The position numbers and the translations under genes are program-made. The notes beneath the pieces were generated by a model, which saw nothing but the letters and a program-made list of their open reading frames with translations, searched no databases and was not told where the DNA came from. Source: Cohnella ginsengisoli (lineage in GTDB: Bacteria > Bacillota > Bacilli > Paenibacillales > Paenibacillaceae). Taken from it: a DNA stretch of 64,000 bases. Shown piece by piece: positions 10,502 through 19,037 of the stretch (the first letter of the stretch is position 1; every line of letters starts with the position of its first letter). Location: positions 620,001 through 684,000 of the forward strand of contig NZ_JAPDHZ010000003.1 of NCBI RefSeq assembly GCF_029525555.1. The letters are read 5' to 3'.

Positions 10502-12088
10502 TTACGGCGCCGTCTCCAGAAACTTTACGTCGGGCATGCGCTCCACGGCGGTACGCATCGCGTACTCGTTTTCGAACAGCGCGACGTTATTGTCGTTCTT
10601 GTCCTTGACGAGCGTCGAGTTGATGCGGAACTTCGAAGCGTCGAGCTTGTCTGCGACGATCCAGCGGGCGAACTGGAACTGCGTGCGCGCGAGCTGGATG
10701 TCGACGCCGTACTCGTTTTTCATCCGGTACTCGAAGACGTCGAATTGAAGCTGGCCGACGACGCCGAGATACGTATCCTCGAACGGGCCGATCGAGCGGA
10801 ATACCTGCACCATGCCCTCTTCGGTCAGCTGGTCCAGACCTTTGAGGTACTGCTTCTGCTTGAGCGCGTTTTTGACCGATACCTTGGCGAAGATCTCGGG
10901 CGAGAACGTCGGCAGCTCGTCGAACGTCAGGTTCGCGCCTTGGGCGAGGCTGTCGCCTATGCGGAAAATGCCCGGATCGAACAAGCCGATAATGTCGCCC
11001 GGATAGGCGGTATCGACGATGTCGCGATCCTGCGCGAGAAACTGCTGCGGCTGGGACAGCTTAATGTCCTTGCCCGCGCGCACGTGCTTGACCGACATGC
11101 CGCGCTCGAACTTGCCGGAGCAGATGCGCAAGAAAGCGATACGGTCGCGGTGGGCCGGGTTCATGTTCGCCTGGATCTTGAAAATGTAGCCCGAGAACTT
11201 CTCGTCGTCAGGTTCCACTTCGCCGTCCGTCGTGCGGCGCGACGTCGGTGCCGGAGCGAGCTGCAGGAAGTTCTCGAGGAATGTCTGCACGCCGAAGTTG
11301 TTGACGGCGCTGCCGAAGAAGACCGGCGTCAGCTCGCCCGCTCGGACCTTCTCGTAGTCGAACGGGTCGCCCGCGACGTCGAGCAGCTCGAGATCCTGCG
11401 CCAGTTGGTCGGCGAGATAATCGCCCGCCATCTCGCGGATCGCCGGATCGTTGTAGTCGGCGGCCGGGCGGACCTCGATCGTGGAGTGATCGTTGCCCTG
11501 GAACAGCTCGACCTGCTTCTTCATGCGGTCGTAAACGCCGCACAGCTCGCGTCCCATGCCGATCGGCCAGTTCATCGGCACCGAGCGGATGCCGAGCACG
11601 CGCTCGATCTCCTCGAGCAGCTCGAACGGATTCTGCCCTTCGCGGTCGAGCTTGTTAATAAAGGTGAAGATCGGAATGCCCCGCTTGCGACATACCTGGA
11701 ACAGCTTGATCGTCTGCGCTTCGACGCCCTTGGCGACGTCGATGAGCATGACCGCGCTGTCGGCGGCGGTCAGCGTGCGGTACGTGTCTTCGCTGAAGTC
11801 CTGGTGACCCGGGGTGTCGAGGATGTTCACGTTTTTGCCGGCATACTGAAACTGCATGACCGACGAAGTGACGGAGATCCCCCGCTGCTTCTCGATCTCC
11901 ATCCAGTCGCTGGTCGCGTGACGGGCGGCTTTGCGCGCCTTGACCGAGCCGGCAATATGAATCGCGCCCCCGTACAGCAGCAGCTTTTCGGTCAGCGTCG
12001 TTTTGCCCGCATCGGGGTGGGATATGATCGCGAAGGTGCGGCGCTTCGCCACTTCCTGCTTAAGTTCGTCGCGGATCGCTTTGCTCAT
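10502..12088 (-). CDS. prfC: Peptide chain release factor 3
   Basis: Cytoplasmic GTPase that recycles RF1/RF2 from the ribosome after termination and contributes to post-peptidyl-transfer quality control. 528 residues, the usual length. GTPase motifs are complete: SHPDAGKTTLTEKLL (G1, about 25-39), RGISVTSSVMQF (G2), DTPGHQDFSEDTYRTLTAADSAVM (G3) and FINKLDREG (G4), followed by EF-Tu-like beta-barrel domain II and the RF3 C-terminal domain with AYPGDIIGLFDPG. Intact reading frame. Single gene between its own promoter-like -10 and a strong terminator. Confidence 0.97.
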   Translation of the reverse strand: MSKAIRDELKQEVAKRRTFAIISHPDAGKTTLTEKLLLYGGAIHIAGSVKARKAARHATSDWMEIEKQRGISVTSSVMQFQYAGKNVNILDTPGHQDFSEDTYRTLTAADSAVMLIDVAKGVEAQTIKLFQVCRKRGIPIFTFINKLDREGQNPFELLEEIERVLGIRSVPMNWPIGMGRELCGVYDRMKKQVELFQGNDHSTIEVRPAADYNDPAIREMAGDYLADQLAQDLELLDVAGDPFDYEKVRAGELTPVFFGSAVNNFGVQTFLENFLQLAPAPTSRRTTDGEVEPDDEKFSGYIFKIQANMNPAHRDRIAFLRICSGKFERGMSVKHVRAGKDIKLSQPQQFLAQDRDIVDTAYPGDIIGLFDPGIFRIGDSLAQGANLTFDELPTFSPEIFAKVSVKNALKQKQYLKGLDQLTEEGMVQVFRSIGPFEDTYLGVVGQLQFDVFEYRMKNEYGVDIQLARTQFQFARWIVADKLDASKFRINSTLVKDKNDNNVALFENEYAMRTAVERMPDVKFLETAP

Positions 12089-12127
12089 GAATCACGGATT
12101 CCTCTCTTGGACAATATGGCAAATTAC

Positions 12128-12136
12128 ATTATAGCA
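12128..12136 (-). promoter_or_regulatory. Extended -10 element upstream of prfC
   Basis: Minus strand TGCTATAAT, an extended -10 (TGnTATAAT), 40-50 bp before the prfC start. No good -35 hexamer, which fits an extended -10 promoter. Confidence 0.5.
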
Positions 12137-12184
12137 TATTGTGCCCGGCCAGGGAGGTGAACGACTGCGATCTACGGGTCATGC

Positions 12185-12745
12185 GGCGAGTATAGCGCAT
12201 TTTTGCGCTATGGCGGCGGCGAGCGTGGCGCGAGCAAAGGGCATGCGGTGAAAATAGCGCATTTTTGCGCTATGGCGGAGGCGAGCGTGGCGCGAGCAAA
12301 GGGCAGGCGGCGAGAATAGCGCATTTTTGCGCGATGGCGGCGACGATGAGCGTGAAGCGAGCAAAGGGCAGGCGGCGAGAATAGCGCATTTTTGCGCTAT
12401 GGCGGAGGCGAGCGTGGCGCGAGCAAAGGGCAGGCGGTGAGAATAGCGCATTTTTGCGCTATGGCGGAGGCGAGCGTGGCGCGAGCATAGGGCAGGCGGC
12501 GAGAATAGCGCATTTTCGCGCTATGGCGGCGGTGAGCGTGGCGCGAGCAAAGGGCCTGCGGCGAGAATAGCGCATTTTCGCGCTATGGCGGTGGCGTGTA
12601 TGGCGCGAGCAAAGGGCATACGGCGAGAATAGCGCATTTTTGCGCTATGGCGGAGGCGAGCGTGGCGCGAGCAAAGGGAATGCGGCGAAAATAGTGCATT
12701 TTTGCGCTATGGCGGCGGTGAGCGTGCATGCAAGAGCGACACCTC
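12185..12745. repeat. Nine tandem 62-bp units, each with a perfect or near-perfect hairpin
   Basis: Nine copies begin their palindrome at 12192, 12254, 12316, 12381, 12443, 12505, 12567, 12629 and 12691: spacing is 62 bp except one 65-bp unit. The core is ATAGCGCATTTTTGCGCTAT, an 8-bp stem with a TTTT loop, followed by a conserved GGCGGAGGCGAGCGTGGCGC-type segment and GAGCAAAGGGCAGGCGG. Copies 6 and 7 have ATTTTC loops, copy 3 has GCGCGAT and copy 9 has ATAGTGC, breaking one stem pair each. Lies between convergent-neutral genes (prfC upstream end and the terminator of an exporter). An open frame across it on the minus strand is a by-product of the repeat and not a gene. Confidence 0.9.
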
Positions 12746-12770
12746 AGGTAAGTATCTCAACCCGCACGCG

Positions 12771-12807
12771 TAAAAAAGCCGCATTGCACCCCGAGGTGCA
12801 ACGCGGC
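12771..12807 (-). terminator. Strong terminator after the first DHA2 exporter gene
   Basis: Minus strand stem GCCGCGTTGCACC / GGTGCAATGCGGC with a short loop, followed by TTTTTT; 30 bp after the stop at 12837. Confidence 0.9.
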
Positions 12808-12836
12808 TTCCTGTCCTTTGCCGATAAATCCGCAGC

Positions 12837-14369
12837 TTAATGCGCCAGCGGCGCGTCTCCGTCTTCCCGCTTCTGCAGCACTTCCTTCTTCAGGAACCAG
12901 CAGAGCACGAAGGCGATGCAGACGAACACGATCGAGATGACGTACAAATTGTGATACGCGCTCGCGAACGCGGTCTTCACCTGTTCGAGCAGATCCGGCG
13001 CGAGTCCCTTCGGGATACCGCCCGTCTGGATCTCGCCCGCGGTGCCCGCCGGCAATCGATCCGCGATACCCGCAATGCCCGACTTGATGTCGCCCGCCAG
13101 CAGCGAGCCGAAGACGCTGAGACCGATCGACGCCCCGATCGACTGGAAGAGCTGCACGGTCGACAGCGCGATCCCGCTTTCCTCTTTGCTGACCGACTCC
13201 TGGACGATCAGATTGTCTCCCCCGAACAACGCGCCGAGGCCGACGCCCATAATGACGAAGGTGACGACGACGAACATGACGCTGACGTCGATGTCGAATT
13301 GCAGCATGAACGCCAAGGCGATGATCGGCAGCGTAAACGAAAGAATAAAAATCGTGCGGTATGCGACGCGCGTGATGAGGAAGCCGACCAGGATGCTGAA
13401 CGGAATCGCCCCGCCCATGAACGCCAGGTTCAAATACCCCGAAGCCCTCGGCGACAGATCCATGACGTTTTGCGCGAAAAACGGGAAGTTGGCGAACGTG
13501 CCCATGACGCCGAGCATGAGGATGAACACGATGCTCGACAGCACGACGACGTTGCGGTTGCGGAAGAGATGAAGCGGGATAATCGGTTCTTCCACGCGCC
13601 GTTCGATCCAGATGAGCAGCGCCGTCAGTACGACGCACAGGACGAGCATGCCGATAATAAGCGGCGAGCTCCACGACAGCCCCTGCGTCTCGATGAGCAC
13701 CGGCGCGAGCAGCAGGGAGAGCAGCGCGAGCATGAGCGTCGCGGCGCCGAGCCAGTCGATCCTCTTCTTTTCCTCGCCTCTCTTTTCGACCATCCCGAAC
13801 CACATGACGGCCGCGGTCAGTATGCCGAACGGCAGATTGATCAGGAAAATCCAATGCCAGTTGACGTGCGAGATGAGCTCGCCGCTGATCGTCGGTCCGA
13901 GCAGCTGCGGGAGGATCATCAGCGGTCCGAACAAAGCCTGCAGCTTGGCGCGCTGCTCGAGCTCGTACGTATCGCCTAAAATGACCATCGCGAGCGGCAT
14001 CAGCCCGCCTGCCCCGATCCCTTGAATGCCCCGTCCGACGAGGAGCATCGGCATCGATTGGGCGAGCCCGCAGACGAACGAACCCGCGATGAACAGCCCG
14101 ATGCACGCGAGGTAGACGCGTTTGCGGCCGTAGAGATCGGCCAGCTTGCCGAGGATCGGCATGAACAGCGTCATGGACAGCATGTAGATGCCGGCCACCC
14201 AGCCCATGAGCGGCAGCCCGTGCAGGTCCCGGATGATCGTCGGCATCGCCGTGGAGACGATCGTCTCGTCGAGCTCCGCGAAAATCAGGCCGAGCATCAG
14301 TCCCGTCAGTACGAGCGCTTTGTTGTTTTTGCGTCCGATCGCGGCTTGCGCGAGTCGAGCCATAGCCAT
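12837..14369 (-). CDS. DHA2-family MFS multidrug exporter (EmrB/QacA-like)
   Basis: Proton-driven efflux of drugs or other hydrophobic compounds across the cytoplasmic membrane. 510 residues and about 14 hydrophobic segments, the DHA2 layout. Visible family motifs: LDETIVSTAMPTI in helix 1 (motif D1), GKLADLYGRKRVYL (motif A, about 73-86), LVGRGIQGIGAGG (motif B, about 108-120) and GPTISGELISHVNWHWIFLIN in the helix 5 region (motif C). Starts at 14369 with AAAGGGGTG upstream. It is 149 bp after a second DHA2 exporter on the same strand; the two are 30-40 percent alike by eye, suggesting an old duplication or a heteromeric pair. Substrate unknown. Confidence 0.93.
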   Translation of the reverse strand: MAMARLAQAAIGRKNNKALVLTGLMLGLIFAELDETIVSTAMPTIIRDLHGLPLMGWVAGIYMLSMTLFMPILGKLADLYGRKRVYLACIGLFIAGSFVCGLAQSMPMLLVGRGIQGIGAGGLMPLAMVILGDTYELEQRAKLQALFGPLMILPQLLGPTISGELISHVNWHWIFLINLPFGILTAAVMWFGMVEKRGEEKKRIDWLGAATLMLALLSLLLAPVLIETQGLSWSSPLIIGMLVLCVVLTALLIWIERRVEEPIIPLHLFRNRNVVVLSSIVFILMLGVMGTFANFPFFAQNVMDLSPRASGYLNLAFMGGAIPFSILVGFLITRVAYRTIFILSFTLPIIALAFMLQFDIDVSVMFVVVTFVIMGVGLGALFGGDNLIVQESVSKEESGIALSTVQLFQSIGASIGLSVFGSLLAGDIKSGIAGIADRLPAGTAGEIQTGGIPKGLAPDLLEQVKTAFASAYHNLYVISIVFVCIAFVLCWFLKKEVLQKREDGDAPLAH

Positions 14370-14518
14370 TTGCGTTTACACCCCTTTAAATCGGCGGAGC
14401 CGCCGCCTTGGATGGCATCTCCGCGCTTTGAACTGTCGCCATCTTACGACCGCTTTGTGAACTCAATATGAAATGCGAGGCTGGAATCTTGCCCAATGCC
14501 GCGCCTCCGAACTGCCGC

Positions 14519-16060
14519 TCAATGCCCGCCGGCCGCTATCTCCGGCTTCTCCCCTTTTCCGGGAATCTCAAGCTTCGACCGGCCCATGAAAAAGACGGCG
14601 GCGAGCGCGAGCCCCGCGGGCACGAGCGACCACAGGAACATGTGCGAGATCGAGGACGACAACGCCTCGACGATCTTGTGCAGCGTTTCCTCGGGTATAT
14701 TGGCGCGATTTTCCGGCGTCAACGATTGACGGATGTCGCCGAGCGCCGCGCCGGCGCCCTGCGCGTTGTCCGCGCCGTCGAACGCTTCCTTCATCTTGTC
14801 CGCGAGCGAGTTGCGCTGCATGATGCCGAAGACGGTCAGGCCGACCGTCATGCCGAGCGAACGCACGAACGACATCGTCGAGCTCGCCGAGCCTCGCTGG
14901 TTGGCTCCGAAGCCGTGCATGCTGGCCATGCCGAGCACGGAAAACGAGAAGCCGACGCCGACGCCCGTGACGATCATGTACCAGACCAGCGTCGCCTTCG
15001 ACGTGTCCGGCGTGATCGTCGACAGCAGCGCCGCCCCGATCACGAGGATGACGGCGGACAAGATCATGACGTTTCGGTAAGACGTCTTCATCGCCAGAAA
15101 CGCGCCGATCTGCGAAGAAACGACCGAGCCGAGCGTCAGCGGGAGCAGGATGAGGCCCGAATTCGTCGCGGAGCCGCCGTTCACGCCCTGCACGAAGATC
15201 GGAATGTACATCGCGAACGTGATGAACGCCGCGCCGTAGAACAATCCCGCTACCGTGCTCGAAGCGAACAGCCGCTGCCGGAACATGCCGTAGGAAATGA
15301 TCGGATCCGCCGCCTTCGTCTCCGCGTACAGGAACACCGCGAAAAGGACGAACGCCGCGGCGAACAGCGAGACGATCTGCGCCGAGTCCCATGCATACGT
15401 GCCTCCGCCCAGCTCCAGCGCGAACATGAGGCCGACGACCGCGCCGACGAGCGTGGAGGCGCCCCACCAGTCGATCCGTTGTTTCAGATGAACGCGGGAT
15501 TCCTTGTAGCCGAAGACGATCAGCGCCAGCGCGACCAGCCCCAGCGGGAGATTGATGTAGAAAATCCAGCGCCAGTGGACATGGTCGGTAATATAAGCGC
15601 CCAGCAGCGGCCCAGCCAGGCTCGAGGTGCCGAATACGGCGCCGAAGATGCCCGACATGCCGCCCCGCTTTTCGACAGGGATAACGTCGAACAGAATCGT
15701 GAAGGCGATCGGTACGAGCGCGCCGCCTCCGATGCCTTGAATGGCGCGATAGATCGACAGTTCGGTAATACTCGTCGCCGTTCCGCACAGCACCGAGCCG
15801 AGCAGGAACATGATCATGCCGAAGATGAAAAACCGCTTGCGGCCGTACATGTCGGACAGCTTGCCGAAGATCGGCATGCCGGCCATTTCCGTGACGAGGT
15901 ACGCCGAGGTGACCCAGACGATCTTGTCGTAGTCGCCGAGCTCGGAGACGATCGTCGCCATGGCGGTACCGACGATCGTGTTGTCGATGGCCGCCACGAA
16001 GATGCCGAGCATCAGTCCGGCGAGGACGATGCCCAGCTTGTTGCTTTGCGAAGCGCTCAT
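14519..16060 (-). CDS. Second DHA2-family MFS multidrug exporter
   Basis: 513-residue proton-coupled exporter of the DHA2 family with about 14 membrane segments. Motifs: IDNTIVGTAMATI (motif D1), GKLSDMYGRKRFF (motif A), IYRAIQGIGGGAL (motif B), GPLLGAYITDHVHWRWIFYIN (motif C region). The start at 16060 has GGGAGG 7 nt upstream. Because of a frameshift in the bactofilin gene upstream, the raw sequence reads the two as one 748-residue frame; this is an artefact. It lies 32 bp after the bactofilin stop, so it is probably cotranscribed with yhbD and the bactofilins. Confidence 0.93.
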   Translation of the reverse strand: MSASQSNKLGIVLAGLMLGIFVAAIDNTIVGTAMATIVSELGDYDKIVWVTSAYLVTEMAGMPIFGKLSDMYGRKRFFIFGMIMFLLGSVLCGTATSITELSIYRAIQGIGGGALVPIAFTILFDVIPVEKRGGMSGIFGAVFGTSSLAGPLLGAYITDHVHWRWIFYINLPLGLVALALIVFGYKESRVHLKQRIDWWGASTLVGAVVGLMFALELGGGTYAWDSAQIVSLFAAAFVLFAVFLYAETKAADPIISYGMFRQRLFASSTVAGLFYGAAFITFAMYIPIFVQGVNGGSATNSGLILLPLTLGSVVSSQIGAFLAMKTSYRNVMILSAVILVIGAALLSTITPDTSKATLVWYMIVTGVGVGFSFSVLGMASMHGFGANQRGSASSTMSFVRSLGMTVGLTVFGIMQRNSLADKMKEAFDGADNAQGAGAALGDIRQSLTPENRANIPEETLHKIVEALSSSISHMFLWSLVPAGLALAAVFFMGRSKLEIPGKGEKPEIAAGGH

Positions 16061-16092
16061 GATTAATCCTCCCGTTAACGATAAATATCGAT

Positions 16093-16765
16093 TTAAATGC
16101 GTACGCGCTGACCGACCTTGGCGCGCGAGTCTACGCGAAGCTCGCGCCGGTATTCGACACGCCCAATCACGCAGCCGGGACCGATGACGACATCCCCGCC
16201 CCTTACGACATCGGCTTCCGTGTATTGCAGCTCCACCTGGTCGCCCTCGATCGTGCCCGCCTTCAGCGAAGCAGCTCCCGAAGGCGACACCCAATTTTTG
16301 AGGGCGCTCATCCGGCTGCGCCGTACGCGAAGCTTGCCGCCCCCTGAGCTCGCCTACGGAGCTCGGGCCATACAAGCCGAGCTCCAGGCGCTCGGCGCTG
16401 AGCAGTCCGCCGCAGACGATGGCGCCGCGCAGCGCAGCCTCGCCGAGCTCCGCGTCGCCATCCACGGCGAGCTGGCCGTAGAGCTTTAACTTTTCGCCGC
16501 GCAAACTGCCCTTTACCTTGATCTCGCCCGTTCCCTCGATTTCTCCGCCCGCAAGGTTTGTATCGACGCCGCAAGTGCCGGTGAGCTTTACAGCTGCCGC
16601 CGTTAACCCGCCGCGTATTTCGACGCTGCCGGTGCAAGCCAGCTTGCTGCAGTCCACGTCTCCGCGAAACTCGCACTCGCCCGTGACCTTCACTTGGCCG
16701 AAGGCGCCTCCGTTCGAAGAGCTCGTGCCGACCATTTTTAATGCGGGCCGCCGCTGATTAGCCAT
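16093..16765 (-). CDS. bacF: Bactofilin-like polymer-forming protein, second copy (frameshifted)
   Basis: Predicted cytoskeletal beta-helix protein. Repeats of roughly 20 residues rich in Gly, Val and Leu (GQVKVTGECEFRGDVDCSKLA, GSVEIRGGLTAAAVKLTGTC and so on) match the bactofilin right-handed beta-helix. A five-C run at 16340-16344 breaks the frame; one base fewer gives GELRGGKLRVRRSRM and continues to a C-terminal CVIGRVEYRREL segment shared with the neighbour. Corrected length 223. Overlaps the preceding bactofilin gene by 8 bp. In B. subtilis, yhbD-yhbE(bacE)-yhbF(bacF) form the same order and BacE/BacF take part in flagellar hook assembly; that role here is inference. Confidence 0.82.
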
Positions 16766-17444
16766 TTGTTTTCGCCTCCTCGCCGATTCGGGCCGACGGA
16801 TGCTTGCGGAGCTCGGTCCGGTACTCCACGCGGTCGATGACGCAGCCTTCGCCGATCGCCACCCGATCTCCCCGCACGACTTTTACCGTCGCGTGATCCA
16901 GCTCGATCACGTCGCCCTCGATGAGATCGACGATGAGCTCCTGCGCAAAGCTCGGCAGCATCCGCTGCCAGATCGATTGCCAAGCGCCGGTTCGTCCTTT
17001 GACGATGCGGATCGACTCGCCGCCGATCTCCTTCGCGGTGCCTCTGCCCTGCAGCTTGAGATCGATCGTGCCCGCGTTGAGCAGCCCGCCGATTTTGAAT
17101 GCGCCTTCGCCCTCGATCATATCCATCTCGCAATCCTCGTCGACGGTCAGCATGCCGTTTAAGCGTACCCGCCGCCCCGAATACGCGCCTTTAACCGTGA
17201 TCACGCCGTCGATGGCGGCCGTGCTGGCTCTTACGCCGCCCGCGACGTCAAGCGTGCCGTCGAGGTCCAGCTCGTTTGCCGTCAAGTGGCCCTCTACGCG
17301 GATGCGACCGTCCGCGTTGAATACCTGTGCTTCCACATCGGCCGCCACCTTGCAGACGCCGTTGAGCGCCACGTTTTTGTAGACACCGCCCGCCGCCGTT
17401 CCGATGCCGTCCATTTTCAAATCGCCGATCATCTCGCCAGCCAT
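16758..17444 (-). CDS. bacE: Bactofilin-like polymer-forming protein, first copy
   Basis: 228 residues forming a series of short hydrophobic repeats (GDLKMDGIGTAAGGVYKNVA, LNGVCKVAADVEAQVFNADG, LDLDGTLDVAGG) typical of the bactofilin beta-helix. After about residue 140 there is a non-repeat segment, TGAWQSIWQRMLPSF, then a second helical block ending in CVIDRVEYRTEL. The CVIxRVEYRxEL ending recurs in the next gene, so the two are paralogues. Starts 17 bp after yhbD and overlaps the next gene by 8 bp. Intact. Confidence 0.88.
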   Translation of the reverse strand: MAGEMIGDLKMDGIGTAAGGVYKNVALNGVCKVAADVEAQVFNADGRIRVEGHLTANELDLDGTLDVAGGVRASTAAIDGVITVKGAYSGRRVRLNGMLTVDEDCEMDMIEGEGAFKIGGLLNAGTIDLKLQGRGTAKEIGGESIRIVKGRTGAWQSIWQRMLPSFAQELIVDLIEGDVIELDHATVKVVRGDRVAIGEGCVIDRVEYRTELRKHPSARIGEEAKTNG

Positions 17445-17461
17445 CGCTGCTCATCCTCTCC

Positions 17462-18091
17462 TTAGTTCAGCTTGCTCCTCAACTGCTCCGCGATCTCCGA
17501 CAGTTGCAGCCTGGCAACCGTCTTCACGCCGGCATCGAAATACAGCGCAGACGGCACTGCCGCGAGCGCAAACATCGACACGCCCATCTTCCGCATGAAC
17601 AGGAGCTCGCACGGCTTGCCTTCGTAGCGGGGAAAATGATCGCGAAGCGTCTCCATTAACAAGCCGCTCTCGTCAAGGCTGATCTCTCCCGCGGACAGCA
17701 GCTGATCCGTCGCATACAAGTACAACAGCTGCGCAAACGAATAAGCTTCCTGACCGTTCAACTGCGCCGGCGTGCTGTGCCGATTGATCGAAATTTCCGA
17801 AACAATGTTACGTTCCATTAATTCGCGCTTGTTCAACCTGAGATCCTCATGAAAAGGAGAAAGCTTGCCGGCCAGCTCATCCAACGACAAATCTTCCTTC
17901 ATGTTCATGATTCGGTCGATTCTCGCCAGTATCATATCTTTCGGGAAAAACGTCTCCTGCCCCGTGAACGTGGACTTTCGGATAAACCATTCCTCGGGGA
18001 TCAGCTGCTTGCGCTTCCAGCGGTACAGCTGGCCATAGGAGATGCCCATAAGCTCCAGCAGATCTTTTTTGGAGATTAATTCGCGCTCCAT
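17462..18091 (-). CDS. yhbD: YhbD family protein with MerR-like N-terminus (DUF4004)
   Basis: 209 residues. The N-terminal 70 residues, ISKKDLLELMGISYGQLYRW...LIPEEWF...TFFP, read as a MerR-like winged helix-turn-helix; the rest is the alpha-helical YhbD/DUF4004 domain. Its position directly before the two bactofilin genes matches the B. subtilis yhbDEF order. ATG at 18091 is preferred to GTG at 18100, having AGAGGTG 6 nt upstream. A near-perfect 21-bp palindrome just upstream (18115-18135) suggests autoregulation. Probably the transcriptional regulator of the bactofilin operon; partner signal unknown. Confidence 0.87.
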   Translation of the reverse strand: MERELISKKDLLELMGISYGQLYRWKRKQLIPEEWFIRKSTFTGQETFFPKDMILARIDRIMNMKEDLSLDELAGKLSPFHEDLRLNKRELMERNIVSEISINRHSTPAQLNGQEAYSFAQLLYLYATDQLLSAGEISLDESGLLMETLRDHFPRYEGKPCELLFMRKMGVSMFALAAVPSALYFDAGVKTVARLQLSEIAEQLRSKLN

Positions 18092-18114
18092 GTTCCTCAC
18101 CTCTACAGTCAGTA

Positions 18115-18135
18115 TAACATAACACTGTTACGTTA
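18115..18135. promoter_or_regulatory. 21-bp palindromic operator upstream of yhbD
   Basis: Half-sites TAACATAACA and TGTTACGTTA around a central C are complementary at all but one pair. It begins next to a minus-strand TATACT (18111-18116) that can serve as -10. MerR-type regulators bind palindromes between -35 and -10, so this fits YhbD autoregulation; the -35 is poor. Confidence 0.6.
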
Positions 18136-18308
18136 TAAAGGGGCGAATGGAACAGGCCGCGAAATTGATTGTAATTGTGTAAAGGGAAATCCGCTTCCGT
18201 CTGCGGTAGCTGCGCATACTCGGTCTCGAGACCGAGCAGGCCGACGAGAAGTTCGGACTCGGCGCATCGATATCCGCCAAACGGCGCACGCCAACCCGCC
18301 ATTTCCGC

Positions 18309-18340
18309 AAAATAAAATCGGGACGCTCAGCGTCCCGATT
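18309..18340 (-). terminator. Terminator of the cyclase-family gene
   Basis: Stem AATCGGGACGCT/AGCGTCCCGATT followed on the minus strand by TTATTTT, 18 bp after the stop at 18358. The 170 bp between this and yhbD hold only a CGGTCTCGAGACCG palindrome (18221-18234). Confidence 0.85.
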
Positions 18341-18357
18341 CTGTCGAACACATTCAG

Positions 18358-18981
18358 TTAGTCGCCAATCAGCAGCGCCCTGGCCGGCGCCGCATCGATC
18401 CCGGTCATCTTCAACGGCGCGATGACGAGCCAGTACGAACCCGGCGCCACTTCCTTCAGCCGCAAGCCTTCGACGATGACGACGCCTGCGCGCATCAGCG
18501 TGCGATGCGTCGGGTACTCCGCCTGCGCCCGTTCGATGCCGAGCGCGTCCGTAGCGGCGACCGCGATGCCGATATCGGCCAGGTAACGCGCCCCGTCTTC
18601 GCGCAGGAAGACGAAGTCCATCAGGAATTCCTCGCTGTACGAGCTGCTCGTCTTGAACAGCAGTCGCTCGCCCTTCTGAATGTTGAACGGCACAAGATCA
18701 TCCTTCGTGATCGAATCCTTGACATGCGTCAGATCGAGCACGCGCGCCGGTCCGACCAGCTGCTCCAGCGGGATCGTCTCGATCGTGGCGCCGCCAGCCA
18801 GCATATGAAGAGGCGCATCCACGTGCGTACCGGTATGAACGTTCATCGTCAGCAAGCTCTCGTGCGGCTTGCCCTGATCGTGATTTTGCACGTTTGTAAT
18901 GCTAGGCTTTTTAGCCTCGTAGTTTTTCCATACCTGCATGCCTTCTTCGATCGTCATGCTGATGTCGTAGATACGCGGCAT
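18358..18981 (-). CDS. Cyclase family metal-dependent hydrolase (KynB-like)
   Basis: 207 residues of the cyclase/arylformamidase family. Metal-site motif HTGTHVDAPLH (about 49-59) is complete, and the family pattern YDISMTIEEGMQVW opens the protein. Members hydrolyse N-formylkynurenine or related cyclic amides, but no kynurenine genes are nearby, so the substrate is open. Start at 18981 has GGAGGAGG 8 nt upstream. Lies downstream of zwf but behind a terminator (19006-19029), so likely only partly co-transcribed. Confidence 0.9.
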   Translation of the reverse strand: MPRIYDISMTIEEGMQVWKNYEAKKPSITNVQNHDQGKPHESLLTMNVHTGTHVDAPLHMLAGGATIETIPLEQLVGPARVLDLTHVKDSITKDDLVPFNIQKGERLLFKTSSSYSEEFLMDFVFLREDGARYLADIGIAVAATDALGIERAQAEYPTHRTLMRAGVVIVEGLRLKEVAPGSYWLVIAPLKMTGIDAAPARALLIGD

Positions 18982-19005
18982 CCGTTGTCTCCTCCTCCGA
19001 ATAAA

Positions 19006-19029
19006 GGCTGCCCGCGCAGGCGGGCAGCC
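19006..19029 (-). terminator. Terminator after zwf
   Basis: Perfect 10-bp stem GGCTGCCCGC / GCGGGCAGCC with 4-nt loop, followed by TTTATT on the minus strand. Confidence 0.85.
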
Positions 19030-19037
19030 TCTCTGCA

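Noticed and set aside
12179..12451. 90-codon open frame on the minus strand within the hairpin array
   Set aside because: It just translates the repeat; no ribosome site, and the frame breaks at the 65-bp unit.
12185..12745. CRISPR-like array
   Set aside because: The whole 62-bp unit is conserved, with no variable spacers and no cas genes nearby.
14468..16066. Long plus-strand open frames opposite exporters, prfC and other genes (also 10745-12160, 4457-6022)
   Set aside because: Arg/His/Asp-rich shadow translations typical of high-GC DNA, opposite genes with clear family motifs and no ribosome sites.
14519..16765. Bactofilin-exporter fusion protein of 748 residues
   Set aside because: It results from a frameshift; the exporter has its own start with GGGAGG and the bactofilin continues in another frame.
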